Under the pieces are notes generated by a model. That model did not search any database, had not been told where the DNA came from, and saw nothing but the letters and a program-made list of their open reading frames with translations. A program made the translations under genes and the position numbers. A stretch of DNA of 64,000 bases, taken from Chloroflexota bacterium (GTDB lineage Bacteria; Chloroflexota; Anaerolineae; Anaerolineales; Villigracilaceae). Position 1 is the stretch's first letter. Each line of letters begins with the position of its first letter. The DNA is taken from contig JAJYLQ010000005.1 of assembly GCA_021787595.1 (NCBI GenBank), positions 118,055-182,054 of the forward strand. Direction: 5' to 3'. Of this stretch, positions 29,936 through 38,618 are shown one piece after another.

Positions 29936-30074
29936 TCATTCCTCTTGTTTTGAAAATAGAAACACGATGAAATTTAATTCGTTGTGCCTGCTCTGCTTTG
30001 CATCCCTGATATGTGGATTTGTTGGGGACAGTCGAGGGTCGGAGGGGGTAAAATGATGGTGTAAGGAGATGCAC

Positions 30075-31370
30075 ATGCGCGCCACCGACATCATCATCAA
30101 AAAACGCGATCACGGGGAATTGACGGAAGAAGAAATCAACTTCTTTGTGCAGGGATTTGTCAAAGGCGAGATTCCCGATTACCAGGTTTCGGCCTGGGCC
30201 ATGGCTGTGTTGCTCAATGGCATGACGCCGCAAGAGACCACCGATCTCACACTCGCGATGGTTCTTTCGGGCCGCATTCTCGATTTAAGTGACGTGGTGG
30301 ACATCGCTGTTGATAAACATTCATCGGGCGGTGTGGGTGATAAAACCACATTGACCGTTTTACCAACCGTTGCGGCGTGCGGATTGCCGGTCGGAAAAAT
30401 GTCCGGCCGCGGGCTTGGCTTCAGCGGCGGCACGCTCGACAAACTGGAATCCATTCCCGGCTACCGCGTGGATCTGAACACGGACGAATTCAAGAAGCAG
30501 CTCAAAGAAAAGGGAATCGTTCTGACGGGCCAATCCATGGACCTCGCACCGGCGGATGGAAAACTTTATGCGCTGCGCGATGTAACCGGAACCGTGCCGT
30601 CCATTCCGTTGATCGCATCATCCATCATGAGTAAGAAGATCGCGGCGGGCGCAAACGCCATCGTGCTGGACGTCAAAGTGGGTAAAGGCGCGTTCATGGA
30701 AACGCTGGAGATGGCGCGCGAACTCGCGGACCTGATGACTCAAATTGGTGATCTGGCCGGGCGCAAGACGATTTGTCTTTTATCTGATATGAACCAGCCG
30801 CTCGGACATGCGGTTGGGAACGCACTCGAAGTGAAAGAAGCGATTGACGCGCTCAAAGGCGGCGGCCCGGCGGATTTCCGCGAGCATTGTTTGCACGTCA
30901 GCGCGCACATGCTGGCGGCTGGCAGGCGCGCAAAAGATTTGGATGAAGGCCGCCGGCTCGCGGAAAGGGCGATTGCAGATGGAAGCGCGTTCGAAAAATT
31001 CCGCGTGCTGGTCCAGGCGCAGGGCGGCAATGTCTCTTATGCGGACGATCCCGATCAATTGCCGCGCGCGGAATTCGTCGAGGTGGTGAAGTCGCCTCGA
31101 AGCGGCTGGCTGTCCCAGGTCGACGCGCGAAGCGTGGGGGAGGCCTCGGTGGCTTTGGGCGCCGGCCGCGCTAAAAAGTCCGATGCGGTGGACCACGCCG
31201 TCGGCTTTGTCATCCATCACAAGGTTGGTGATCGAGTCGAAAAGGGCGAGCCGTTGTTTGCCATCCACGCCAACGATGAAAAGAAACAGGCTGAAGCGCG
31301 CGAACGCGTCCTGGCCGCGCATGTTTTTTGCGATGAACCTGCATCTTCCCTGCCCCTGTTTTACGAATAA
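30075..31370 (+). CDS. pdp: pyrimidine-nucleoside phosphorylase
   Basis: 431 residues from the second ATG (30075), which is the better spaced to AAGGAG. Phosphorolysis of uridine and thymidine (or thymidine only, deoA) to base and sugar phosphate in salvage. Motifs: VDKHSSGGVGDKTTL, the phosphate-binding SGRGLGFSGGTLDKLES family signature and LALRDVTGTV-like KLYALRDVTGTVPSIPL. The C-terminal PYNP domain is present (HHKVGDRVEKGEPLFAIH). Homologues of this length are the low-specificity Firmicutes/Chloroflexota type. It probably feeds uracil to Upp. Confidence 0.93.
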   Translation: MRATDIIIKKRDHGELTEEEINFFVQGFVKGEIPDYQVSAWAMAVLLNGMTPQETTDLTLAMVLSGRILDLSDVVDIAVDKHSSGGVGDKTTLTVLPTVAACGLPVGKMSGRGLGFSGGTLDKLESIPGYRVDLNTDEFKKQLKEKGIVLTGQSMDLAPADGKLYALRDVTGTVPSIPLIASSIMSKKIAAGANAIVLDVKVGKGAFMETLEMARELADLMTQIGDLAGRKTICLLSDMNQPLGHAVGNALEVKEAIDALKGGGPADFREHCLHVSAHMLAAGRRAKDLDEGRRLAERAIADGSAFEKFRVLVQAQGGNVSYADDPDQLPRAEFVEVVKSPRSGWLSQVDARSVGEASVALGAGRAKKSDAVDHAVGFVIHHKVGDRVEKGEPLFAIHANDEKKQAEARERVLAAHVFCDEPASSLPLFYE

Positions 31371-31429
31371 AATATCGTATAGACTTGCGGATTTTTTAAG
31401 ATTAGGGCATACTTAGACCGGAGAAGCGT

Positions 31430-33973
31430 ATGGCCAAGATTTCACTTCGGAGTTACAACCACGAAATTGAAGGCATGATCGAGCGGGGACAACTCGATGA
31501 GGCCATCGCGCATTGCCGTCACATCCTGCAAACGTTCCCCAAGCATCTCGAAACGTATCGCCTGCTCGGCAAAACGTATCTCGAGGCCAAACGTTACAAC
31601 GAAGCGGTGGACATTTTCCAGCGCGTGCTTGTATCTGCGCCGGACGATTTCGTTTCGCACGTGGGCATGAGCATCATCGCCGATGAGCAGGGAAAACTCG
31701 ACGAAGCCATCTGGCACATGGAGCGCGCCTTTGAAGTTCAGCCGTCGAATGCAGCCATTCAGGGCGAGCTTCAACGTTTGTTTGGACGCCGCGATGGTGT
31801 CCAGCCGCCGAAGATCCGCCTGACGCGCGGCGCGCTGGCGCACATGTACGTCCAGGGCGAACTTTATATGCAGGCCATTTCCGAAATCCAGGCTGTGCTT
31901 GGCAGCGATGCCGGACGCACCGACATGAAAATTTTGCTGGGCAAAGCCTATTTCCGCAACGGGCAAAAGCCCGAAGCCAACGATATTTGCAACCAGCTCC
32001 TGAAACAATTTCCATATTGCCTTGACGCGAATCGGATCATGGTCGAAATTCTGCCCGCCTCGCAGGCCGCGGAGTCCACGCAAGTCTATCGCCACCGCGT
32101 CAGCGAACTCGATCCGTACGCGACGTTCGTCCAGGATTCCATTTTTCATTCGGATGAAGTGCCCGATGCGTCGGTCAGCCTCGAACGGCTCGAGTACACC
32201 GGCCAGCCCGTGGACTTGGGCGCTAACTGGGGCGGGACGCTCGGCATTGGGCTGGCCTCCGACGCCACCGCGGTTGCATCCGCGGCGGACCAGCCCGATT
32301 GGTTGAAGGCCGCGTCTGCGACTCCAAGCGCTCCGACTCCGTTGACGGCGGCTCCTGCTCCGCAAAGCAGCGATCAAATCCCGGACTTTATGCGGCAGGC
32401 CGGCTGGACGGAGTCTTCCGGCGAAGAAGCTCCTTCGGAAGCAGCAGAGCCTGAAGCGATCCAGGCTGATCTGCCGGATTGGGTCAAGGCCATGGCGCCT
32501 TCCGATCAAAGTACGCCGGCGCCTGCGCCCGAACCCAGTGCGCCCGCCTCGGATGTTCCCGATTGGCTAAAAGGTCTCGGTGAACAAGAACCGCCTACCT
32601 CTGCGCCAGCCTCGGCATCCGCACCGCAAGATGAATCCGATTGGTTGAGGAATCTCGGAGGCAGCCAGCCTCTTGAAGAACAGACGCCCGCGGCGGATCT
32701 TCCTGACTGGCTGAAGAATCTGGACCAGCCTTCGCCAGCATCAACGACTTCAACTCCCGCACCCGTGACGCCGGAAGTTTCGAAGCCAGTGACTGTTCCA
32801 CCCCCGCCGGTTCAAGCCCCCGCACCTGCGCCTGTGAGTCAGGTCGAATCAACGCCTGTGCCTGCAGCACCTCCATCAACAATTGGCGATTTAGGCACGA
32901 GCGCACAGGAGCAGGATGATGCGATGGCCTGGCTGGAGAGTCTCGCTGCAAAACATGGAGCCAAGCCGGAAGAACTGGTCACCGATCCAAATGCGCGCAC
33001 AGATGTCGCGCCGGAATGGGTTGACAAAGCCAAGCAGATTGGCGAACAGGCTCCTGCACCCGCGTCAACTGACGAAACCGGAATGTGGTTGAAGAATCTG
33101 GAAGCCAGCGAAGCAGAGACGCCTGCAGCGAAGAAAGAAACACAACAGCCCGTCGAAGAGAATATTTCCGATTGGCGCGCGGGTTTAACGGGTCAGGATA
33201 ATTTTGCGGTTGAAGAAAGCGGGAAGGAAGAGCAGCCCATCGCTGGAGCCGAATCCGCGCCGGATTGGTCGAGCGGACTCGGCGCTGCGCCCGCTCAAAA
33301 TCCGGAAGAGACGCACAGTGAGGATGTTCCTGAATGGCTGCGGCCAGCCGCGGAAAAAGCCCCAGAGCCGACGTTCGACGCGTCGCAGGATTTTTCATTT
33401 GATTCAACATCCGCCGCGAATTTGCCGGACTGGCTGGCCGGCCTCGATAAAGAAGAACAGCAGACGCTGACCCCGCCTTCGACTTCCGATGAAGAATTGC
33501 CTTCGTGGCTGCAGGGCGAGGCCGAACCGCAAACCGCAGAGCCGACACAACCCGCGGATTGGCAGCCGATCGAAGCCAAACCAGTTGCATCACCACCAGT
33601 CAGCGAACCGGAGCCGGTTGTTGAAAAATCCGAGTCGGTTGCTGCGCCCAAGCCGAAGCCTGAGAGAAAAGCACCCGCGAGAGTTGCACGGCCCAAGCAG
33701 GAAGTCAGTTCGACAAAGGTTGCCGAGGCCTCGCTCACAAATGCTCAAGCCGAGTTGGGACGCGGCAACATCGCGGCTTCGCTGGAAATTTACGGCAAGC
33801 TGATTCGCAAGGCCAAATCGCTCGAAGAAATCATCCGCGATCTGCGCGAAGCGCTCTATCGTTATCCGGTGGAGGTGCCGATCTGGCAGGCATTGGGCGA
33901 CGCGTATATGCGCGCCAACCGGCTTCAAGAAGCGTTGGACGCGTATACCAAAGCGGAAGAATTGCTCCGATAA
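31430..33973 (+). CDS. tetratricopeptide protein with PDWL-repeat central region
   Basis: 847 residues. The N-terminal 230 are TPR helices (EGMIERGQLDEAIAHCRHIL, LLGKTYLEAKRYNEAVDIFQ). The middle 500 are Pro/Ala/Glu-rich and disordered, carrying about 14 short hydrophobic motifs of the form (P/S)(D/E)W(L/V)-x-x-L, such as PDWLKGLGE, SDWLRNLGG, PDWLKNLD, PDWLAGLDK and PEWLRPAAE. The last 90 residues are again TPR (ASLEIYGKLIRKAKSLEEII). No signal peptide, so it is cytoplasmic. Regularly spaced tryptophan motifs in a disordered linker suggest repeated docking sites for one partner. Function unknown. Confidence 0.85.
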   Translation: MAKISLRSYNHEIEGMIERGQLDEAIAHCRHILQTFPKHLETYRLLGKTYLEAKRYNEAVDIFQRVLVSAPDDFVSHVGMSIIADEQGKLDEAIWHMERAFEVQPSNAAIQGELQRLFGRRDGVQPPKIRLTRGALAHMYVQGELYMQAISEIQAVLGSDAGRTDMKILLGKAYFRNGQKPEANDICNQLLKQFPYCLDANRIMVEILPASQAAESTQVYRHRVSELDPYATFVQDSIFHSDEVPDASVSLERLEYTGQPVDLGANWGGTLGIGLASDATAVASAADQPDWLKAASATPSAPTPLTAAPAPQSSDQIPDFMRQAGWTESSGEEAPSEAAEPEAIQADLPDWVKAMAPSDQSTPAPAPEPSAPASDVPDWLKGLGEQEPPTSAPASASAPQDESDWLRNLGGSQPLEEQTPAADLPDWLKNLDQPSPASTTSTPAPVTPEVSKPVTVPPPPVQAPAPAPVSQVESTPVPAAPPSTIGDLGTSAQEQDDAMAWLESLAAKHGAKPEELVTDPNARTDVAPEWVDKAKQIGEQAPAPASTDETGMWLKNLEASEAETPAAKKETQQPVEENISDWRAGLTGQDNFAVEESGKEEQPIAGAESAPDWSSGLGAAPAQNPEETHSEDVPEWLRPAAEKAPEPTFDASQDFSFDSTSAANLPDWLAGLDKEEQQTLTPPSTSDEELPSWLQGEAEPQTAEPTQPADWQPIEAKPVASPPVSEPEPVVEKSESVAAPKPKPERKAPARVARPKQEVSSTKVAEASLTNAQAELGRGNIAASLEIYGKLIRKAKSLEEIIRDLREALYRYPVEVPIWQALGDAYMRANRLQEALDAYTKAEELLR

Positions 33974-33976
33974 CGC

Positions 33977-34004
33977 GTAGGGGCGGATGGCCATCCGCCC
34001 CTAC
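33977..34004. repeat. family G perfect palindrome
   Basis: GTAGGGGCGGATGG/CCATCCGCCCCTAC, 28 bases with no loop, between the TPR gene and ndk. It could act as a terminator-like hairpin or an mRNA processing signal. Confidence 0.85.
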
Positions 34005-34032
34005 TGTTTAATTTCATTTTCTGGAGGAATTT

Positions 34033-34485
34033 GTGGAACGAACGCTCGTACTTGTCAAACCGGATGGCGTGCAGCGCGGTCTGATCGGTGAAGTCATCGC
34101 CCGCCTCGAACGCCGCGGACTGCGATTGGTCACGGCCAAATTCATGAATGTCAGCAGGCAGCTGGCGGAGACGCATTACGCCATCCACAAAGGCAAACCG
34201 TTTTATGATGGTTTGATTTCCTACATTACGTCCGCGCCGGTGATGGCGATGGTTTGGGAAGGCCCCAACGCGGTCGCCGCGGTGCGGCAGACGATGGGCG
34301 CCACGCGTCCGACGGAAGCCGCACCGGGTACGCTTCGACATGACTTTGCCCTCGAAGTGGGGCGGAACCTGACTCACGCGTCCGATGAACCGGCCAACGC
34401 CGAAAAAGAAGTTGCGCTGTGGTTCAAGCAGGAAGAGTTGGTTGATTGGAAACGTGAAAACGATAAATGGATTTTTGAGAAGTAG
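34033..34485 (+). CDS. ndk: nucleoside-diphosphate kinase
   Basis: 150 residues from GTG at 34033 with GGAGG six bases upstream; the protein begins ERTLVLVKPDGVQRGLIGE. It equilibrates NTP pools by a phospho-histidine intermediate; the active-site region is visible as TLRHDFALEVGRNLTHASD with the family His-Ala-Ser-Asp. Slightly longer at the C-terminus than the E. coli protein. A strong terminator follows at 34516. Confidence 0.96.
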   Translation: MERTLVLVKPDGVQRGLIGEVIARLERRGLRLVTAKFMNVSRQLAETHYAIHKGKPFYDGLISYITSAPVMAMVWEGPNAVAAVRQTMGATRPTEAAPGTLRHDFALEVGRNLTHASDEPANAEKEVALWFKQEELVDWKRENDKWIFEK

Positions 34486-34515
34486 AGAATAGTGAGTAGA
34501 GAGTAGCGAATAGTA

Positions 34516-34552
34516 AACATCCCGCAGACATTTATCTGCGGGATGTTGATTT
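34516..34552 (+). terminator. factor-independent terminator after ndk
   Basis: AACATCCCGCAGA (34516-34528), loop CATTTA, TCTGCGGGATGTT (34535-34547), then GATTTT. A 13-base perfect stem. Confidence 0.85.
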
Positions 34553-34672
34553 TATAGTTTGTGATGTATCAACACCTTCGCCCATGCGGTATCGGGAGCG
34601 GCGAACGTAGGGACAATTTGGCAAATTGTCCCACAAATGGCGAAGGCATTGATGTATGCAGGAAAAAATCAT

Positions 34673-34745
34673 CATGTCGCTGCGAGTAGCACCTTGGCGC
34701 CACGAAGCAGTCTCCCAATTTGAGAGAGGAGATTGCTTCGTCGGG
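34673..34745. repeat. family A partial copy (copy 5)
   Basis: CATGTCGCTGCGAGTAGC ... CACGAAGCAGTCTCCC ... GGAGATTGCTTCGTCGGG; the right terminal arm is missing. Confidence 0.75.
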
Positions 34746-34755
34746 AAATACAGCC

Positions 34756-35100
34756 TTACTGCACCCTCAGCAGCACCTTTCCATCCTGCCACAATTCTTC
34801 GAGATCATAATAATCGCGCTGGTCGGGCGAGAAGAGATGCACGACCACATCGCCATAATCCACGACGATCCAGCCCTCGCGCGCCTCGCCCTGTTTGCGT
34901 CCCTTTTTGCGATGCTTCGTGCGGACGGATTCAAGCGTGGCATCCGCCAGCGCGTCCAACATGCGGTCGCTGGTGCCGGTGCAAAGCACAAAATAATCTG
35001 TAAACGATGCAATATCTTTAATATCGAGCAATAAGATGTCCTCGCCTTTTTTATCTTCGAGCGAGCTGACGATGGTGTGGGCTAAATCGAGTGCGTTCAG
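34756..35100 (-). CDS. rsfS: ribosome silencing factor RsfS
   Basis: 114 residues. Binds L14 (uL14) of the 50S subunit and blocks subunit joining during starvation. Conserved core: LLLDIKDIASFTDYFVLCTG and EGWIVVDYGDVVVHLF, then YYDLEELW. The N-terminal helix (NALDLAHTIVSSLEDKKGED) is conserved in the family but has no ATG, GTG or TTG; the only in-frame candidate with a ribosome site (GAGGTG, four bases away) is CTG at 35098-35100, just after the thpR stop. Without it, an ATT/ATG-less short form would lack this helix. Last gene of an RR-thpR-rsfS run. Confidence 0.88.
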   Translation of the reverse strand: MNALDLAHTIVSSLEDKKGEDILLLDIKDIASFTDYFVLCTGTSDRMLDALADATLESVRTKHRKKGRKQGEAREGWIVVDYGDVVVHLFSPDQRDYYDLEELWQDGKVLLRVQ

Positions 35101-35108
35101 AAATCACC

Positions 35109-35696
35109 TCATGGATGGTTGATCAGCGGAGCGGAAAAAAGTTTTGTGTAAACCGATCCGCTTGGCTGCAGATCGCTTTTGAATAAATGGACGGCGTTGA
35201 TATGCGCCGTGCCGAGATTTCCGACTTTGGCCGCTTCGAGAGCGGCGCGGATTTTTTGCACGTCGGCTGATGAAGCGTTTTGGCGGACGCGTCCAATCGT
35301 CAGGTGCGGGGAGAAGCCGCGTTCCTCGGATTCGTATCCGAGCCGGGCGGCGGCAGTCTCGATGGAATGCTGCAGCGACGCGAGGGCGGCCGGGGCGTTG
35401 AGTCCCACCCAGATCACGCGCGGCCGCCTCACGTTCGGGTAAGAGCCGATGCCCTCCACTTGAACGTCGAAAGATTGGTATTGCGCGGCTTCCGCCGCCA
35501 GCATCTGCTTGATCAAATCCAAATTGGCCGGGGAGACATCGCCGAGGAATTTGAGCGTCAAATGTACGTTGTGGGCCGGAACCCAGCGCACCAGATCGTC
35601 GCCAAGCGTTTTACGCAGATCGGCGGTCGTCTTTTGAATTGCATCCTGGAGCGATGAAGGAAGTTCAGATGCCAGAAACGCGCGCAGAAGACTCAT
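35109..35696 (-). CDS. thpR: RNA 2',3'-cyclic phosphodiesterase (2'-5' RNA ligase family)
   Basis: 195 residues with the two H-x-T/S-x motifs of the 2H phosphoesterase fold: HLTLKFLG at about residue 45 and HLTIGRVR at about 130. Opens 2',3'-cyclic phosphates on RNA ends. It starts five bases after the receiver gene stop and its own stop overlaps the rsfS ribosome site, so the three genes are probably one message. Confidence 0.92.
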   Translation of the reverse strand: MSLLRAFLASELPSSLQDAIQKTTADLRKTLGDDLVRWVPAHNVHLTLKFLGDVSPANLDLIKQMLAAEAAQYQSFDVQVEGIGSYPNVRRPRVIWVGLNAPAALASLQHSIETAAARLGYESEERGFSPHLTIGRVRQNASSADVQKIRAALEAAKVGNLGTAHINAVHLFKSDLQPSGSVYTKLFSAPLINHP

Positions 35697-35701
35697 CCCG
35701 A

Positions 35702-36082
35702 TTATGCGCCCTGCATCACGCTGTCCACTGCATTCTTCAGGTCAATGTAACCGACCGGCTTGGTGAGATACACCGAAGCGCCTGCGTCCAAACCGGTGCG
35801 GACATCGAACGGCATGCTCTTGGCCGAAACCACGATGACCGGAATGGACGCCAGTGCCGGTTCGCGCCGCATGAAGCGCAGGACTTCGATGCCGGAAATG
35901 TCAGGCATCATGATATCGAGGATGATCACATCCGGTTTTTCCTGTGCGATCAAATTCATGGCAGGCGTGCTGGAATAACTCTTGAGCACGCGAAAGCCGT
36001 TGACGCGCATCATCTCCGCGAACAGTTCGGCGGCATCCGGTTCGTCTTCGATAATCATGACTGTTTTTTGAGCGGTGGACAT
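35702..36082 (-). CDS. single-domain response regulator
   Basis: 126 residues, only a CheY-like receiver: acidic pair EDEPD, phosphorylation site in DVIILDIMMPD, Ser/Thr in VIVVSAKS and Lys in YLTKP. No output domain. No kinase lies next to it; it is at the head of the thpR-rsfS run. It may act through protein contact. Confidence 0.9.
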   Translation of the reverse strand: MSTAQKTVMIIEDEPDAAELFAEMMRVNGFRVLKSYSSTPAMNLIAQEKPDVIILDIMMPDISGIEVLRFMRREPALASIPVIVVSAKSMPFDVRTGLDAGASVYLTKPVGYIDLKNAVDSVMQGA

Positions 36083-36184
36083 TGTTTACCTTGCAGTCAA
36101 AAATAGCACAAGACAAGGGAAATGGCAAGGGCATTGTGATTGAATTGCACGATTTTCCTAAAGCCAAAAACGTTCCGCGAATTT

Positions 36185-36238
36185 TCGCCAATCTTCACGA
36201 ATTGAAAAAATTTGACACAAATTCGCGAAGATTGGCGG
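36185..36238. repeat. CGCCAATCTTCACGAATT inverted repeat
   Basis: Left arm CGCCAATCTTCACGAATT, right arm AATTCGCGAAGATTGGCG, with a 16-base A/T-rich centre. A related CACGAATTC-rich tract is at 36895-36960. Confidence 0.75.
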
Positions 36239-36333
36239 ATAAAAACGTTGTGCGCTTCGCAGCAAAATAAAGCTTGACATCGTAAGGATTTGGAATTTCC
36301 AGATGTCTGTGGATTGATTCGAATGGAGGAACG

Positions 36334-36846
36334 ATGACTGAACTGGAAGAATTTCGCGCGGAAAAGGATGATTTCTTCGGACACGATTCGCAAAGCCCGC
36401 TGACGCCTCAACAAAAGCATGACTTTCATGGACTCGATTATTTTCCCGAAAACCCGGGCTTGCGGCTCGAACTGAAAGCGGAACCGTTTCCGAAGAAAGA
36501 GCGCGTCGAAATGCAGACTTCGACCGGCGACGCGCAAATTTATTTTCGTCACAGCCGAATCCGATTTCCCGTCGAGGGGCAGGAGGCGGAGTTGACGATC
36601 TACGAAAGCCCGAACGGATTCTTTTTGCCATTCGTTGATTCATTGGCGGGAAAAGAAACATATCCTGCGGGCCGCTATCTCGAACCGGAGCCACTGCCGG
36701 ACGATCATTTCCTGGTTGATTTCAACATGGCGTATAACCCGTATTGCGCGTACAACGATCACTGGTCTTGTCCGCTGACGCCGTTCGAGAACCGGCTGAA
36801 AGTTCCCGTCCGCGCCGGCGAGAAAATATTCGATGCGGAGCATTAA
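36334..36846 (+). CDS. DUF1684 domain protein
   Basis: 170 residues. Typical DUF1684 pattern: ELEEFRAEKDDFFG at the start, GLDYFPENPGLRL, then DSLAGKETYPAGRYL and the closing DFNMAYNPYCAYND-WSCPL with NRLKVPVRAGEK. The fold is a small beta structure; function is not known. GGAGG precedes the ATG. No partner gene is evident. Confidence 0.9.
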   Translation: MTELEEFRAEKDDFFGHDSQSPLTPQQKHDFHGLDYFPENPGLRLELKAEPFPKKERVEMQTSTGDAQIYFRHSRIRFPVEGQEAELTIYESPNGFFLPFVDSLAGKETYPAGRYLEPEPLPDDHFLVDFNMAYNPYCAYNDHWSCPLTPFENRLKVPVRAGEKIFDAEH

Positions 36847-37201
36847 CGGCTCTACCGTTTCCAGCGGGACGAGCAATAAACTTAACAGCTCTTTGCCACG
36901 AATTCCACGAATTGTCGCGAATGTCTCCAAAAAATTCGTGCGAATTCGCGAAATTCGTGGCTGAGGATTTGGCTTTCCCGTTAAAAGCGGGAGAGCCGCA
37001 TTAACTATATTACAGCGCAAAGTTAGAGCTTTGAGGATTCTGCTCATGGCTTTTCTACCGTTTTCGCCCTCATCCCCAACCCTTCCCTCAAATGGGGAAG
37101 GGAGTCTCCTCTCCCTTTGGGAGAGGGAAAGGGTGAGGGAGAATTGGCAAGGAACGATTGCTCGACCTTGCGCTGTAATGCTAATCGCGAGCAAAAAAAG
37201 G
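36847..37201. repeat. repeat-packed intergenic stretch
   Basis: No gene seen. It holds CACGAATTCC/GAATTCGCGAAATTCGTGG (36895-36960), the mirrored pair TTAACGGCTC ... GAGCCGCATTAAC, and a family F copy (CCCTCATCCCCAACCCTTCCC ... GAGAGGGAAAGGGTGAGGG, 37066-37140). Confidence 0.7.
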
Positions 37202-37232
37202 AAATCCCGACTCGATATCGTCGGGATTTTTT
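37202..37232. terminator. terminator, possibly bidirectional
   Basis: AAATCCCGAC, loop TCGATATC, GTCGGGATTTTTT. The minus strand gives GTCGGGATTTCCTTTTTTT after the same stem and lies downstream of the anti-sigma gene. Confidence 0.8.
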
Positions 37233-37300
37233 CGCGCCAATCTGTGACATCGTACTCGAAGAGTACATTCGTGGCTAAATTTCTTTCGAGAAAGCGAGCT

Positions 37301-37594
37301 TCATTTCTCTTTCGCGGTTTGTTCCAGCACATCCAAAAGCGCCTCGTATTCGTCGCAGCAATCGGAACAGATGTCGAGGTGTTCGCGCAGAAGCGGCATG
37401 ATACGCGCCGCGTCGCCGTCCCTCACTTCTTTTTCCACATATTCATCCAACTGCTTGAACACTTCATCGCACGAGACGTCCTCGATGCGGGCTTTTTCGA
37501 GTTCGCGCACGAACCCCTGCACAACCTCGTCGCTGAGACTTTCCGGTTTGCGAAAGCCGTCGCGGATCCGCTGGAAAAGACCTTTTAGATTCAT
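37301..37594 (-). CDS. putative zinc-finger anti-sigma factor
   Basis: 97 residues, soluble, no membrane helix. The C-terminal half carries the zinc-binding anti-sigma pattern in REHLDICSDCCDEYEALL (His-x3-Cys-x2-Cys) with an upstream Cys in VSCDEVFKQLDEYVEKE. It lies 58 bases downstream of an ECF sigma factor gene on the same strand, the usual arrangement for a sigma/anti-sigma pair. Zinc or redox state may gate sigma release. The absence of a membrane segment points to a cytosolic signal. Confidence 0.85.
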   Translation of the reverse strand: MNLKGLFQRIRDGFRKPESLSDEVVQGFVRELEKARIEDVSCDEVFKQLDEYVEKEVRDGDAARIMPLLREHLDICSDCCDEYEALLDVLEQTAKEK

Positions 37595-37652
37595 TCAAAC
37601 CTTCGCCTTTGACGTTTAGCCGAATACCAATCTTACTTGCATTTCACGAATG

Positions 37653-38291
37653 TTATTTCTGTTCGAACGCCGCCAACACTTCCTGCGGCGTCAGTCCTTC
37701 GGCGACCAGACGGCGCCTGAGTCTCAGGCGCGCGTCATGCAAAAGTTTGTAGAGGGCGTTGCGATTTGTCTTCATCCGTTTGGCGGCTTCTTCGAGCGGG
37801 ACGTCCTGAATTCCGAGCAGGGTGAGCGCCTCGCGCTGCTTCGGGGTCAACTCCTGTTCCAGAATGCGGCGGACATGTGCCATCATATCGTCGCGTTCAG
37901 CTTTGGCTTCCGGACTCGGCGAATGGTCCGCCATCAGGCGCGGCGGCGCGGGCGATTCCTCGTTATCCACCAGTTCGTCGAGGGACGAATCCTGCCAGCG
38001 TTTGCGGCGCAGCTCCGTCAGCGCGATGCGGACGGCGATCTTATGCACCCACGTGGTGAACATACTGCGTCCCTCGAACGTGTTGAGCTGGCCGAGGACG
38101 CGCAAAAGTGTTTCCTGCGTCACTTCCTCGACGAGCGGTGTGAACAGGGGATCGTCAGGCGAAAGCCAGCGGGACAGCGCGTACGGCAATCCGTGTTGGA
38201 CGACTTCGCGCAGATCGGCCAATGCCAATTCGCGGAGATCACCGTCGGCGCGTAAATCCGCAAGCCAGGATTCGTTGGTCCGTGTGTTCAT
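37653..38291 (-). CDS. ECF-type RNA polymerase sigma factor
   Basis: 212 residues. Region 2 contains LVEEVTQETLLRVLGQL and FTTWVHKIAVRIALTELRR; region 4 contains ELTPKQREALTLLGIQDVPL with EEAAKRMKTNRNALYKLLHDAR, a helix-turn-helix. The 60-residue N-terminal part is a little longer than in small ECFs. Partner anti-sigma follows directly. Target promoters are unknown. Confidence 0.92.
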   Translation of the reverse strand: MNTRTNESWLADLRADGDLRELALADLREVVQHGLPYALSRWLSPDDPLFTPLVEEVTQETLLRVLGQLNTFEGRSMFTTWVHKIAVRIALTELRRKRWQDSSLDELVDNEESPAPPRLMADHSPSPEAKAERDDMMAHVRRILEQELTPKQREALTLLGIQDVPLEEAAKRMKTNRNALYKLLHDARLRLRRRLVAEGLTPQEVLAAFEQK

Positions 38292-38618
38292 GTCTGAGGG
38301 ATTATATCAAGAAGCACTTTTAAAAACAAAGAACTTCGATTTTGCATACGCGTGAGAACCTGATGCACCATGGCGTAAATGGATAACGATTGTGCCACAT
38401 AAGGCGAGACGGCGCAGAAGGCGGAAACAAGCCGACGCCAAAAGCACAAGCTGTGCCTATTATGGCATTACTCCGCGAAAGCCATATCCATCGCGAAGAT
38501 TTTGCAGCGCAATATTCATATCGCCTTCGGCTGCGGGATGAATTCCGCACTGCGAATTATTCGCGGACGTTCCGCCGGATCAATCAGAACATCCGCGATT
38601 TAAGGGGTCGGCGGGGAA
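38292..38618. other. intergenic stretch without recognised features
   Basis: 327 bases between the sigma factor gene and the NarL regulator gene. No convincing frame on either strand and no strong hairpin with a T-run. It should hold the sigma factor promoter. Confidence 0.5.
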
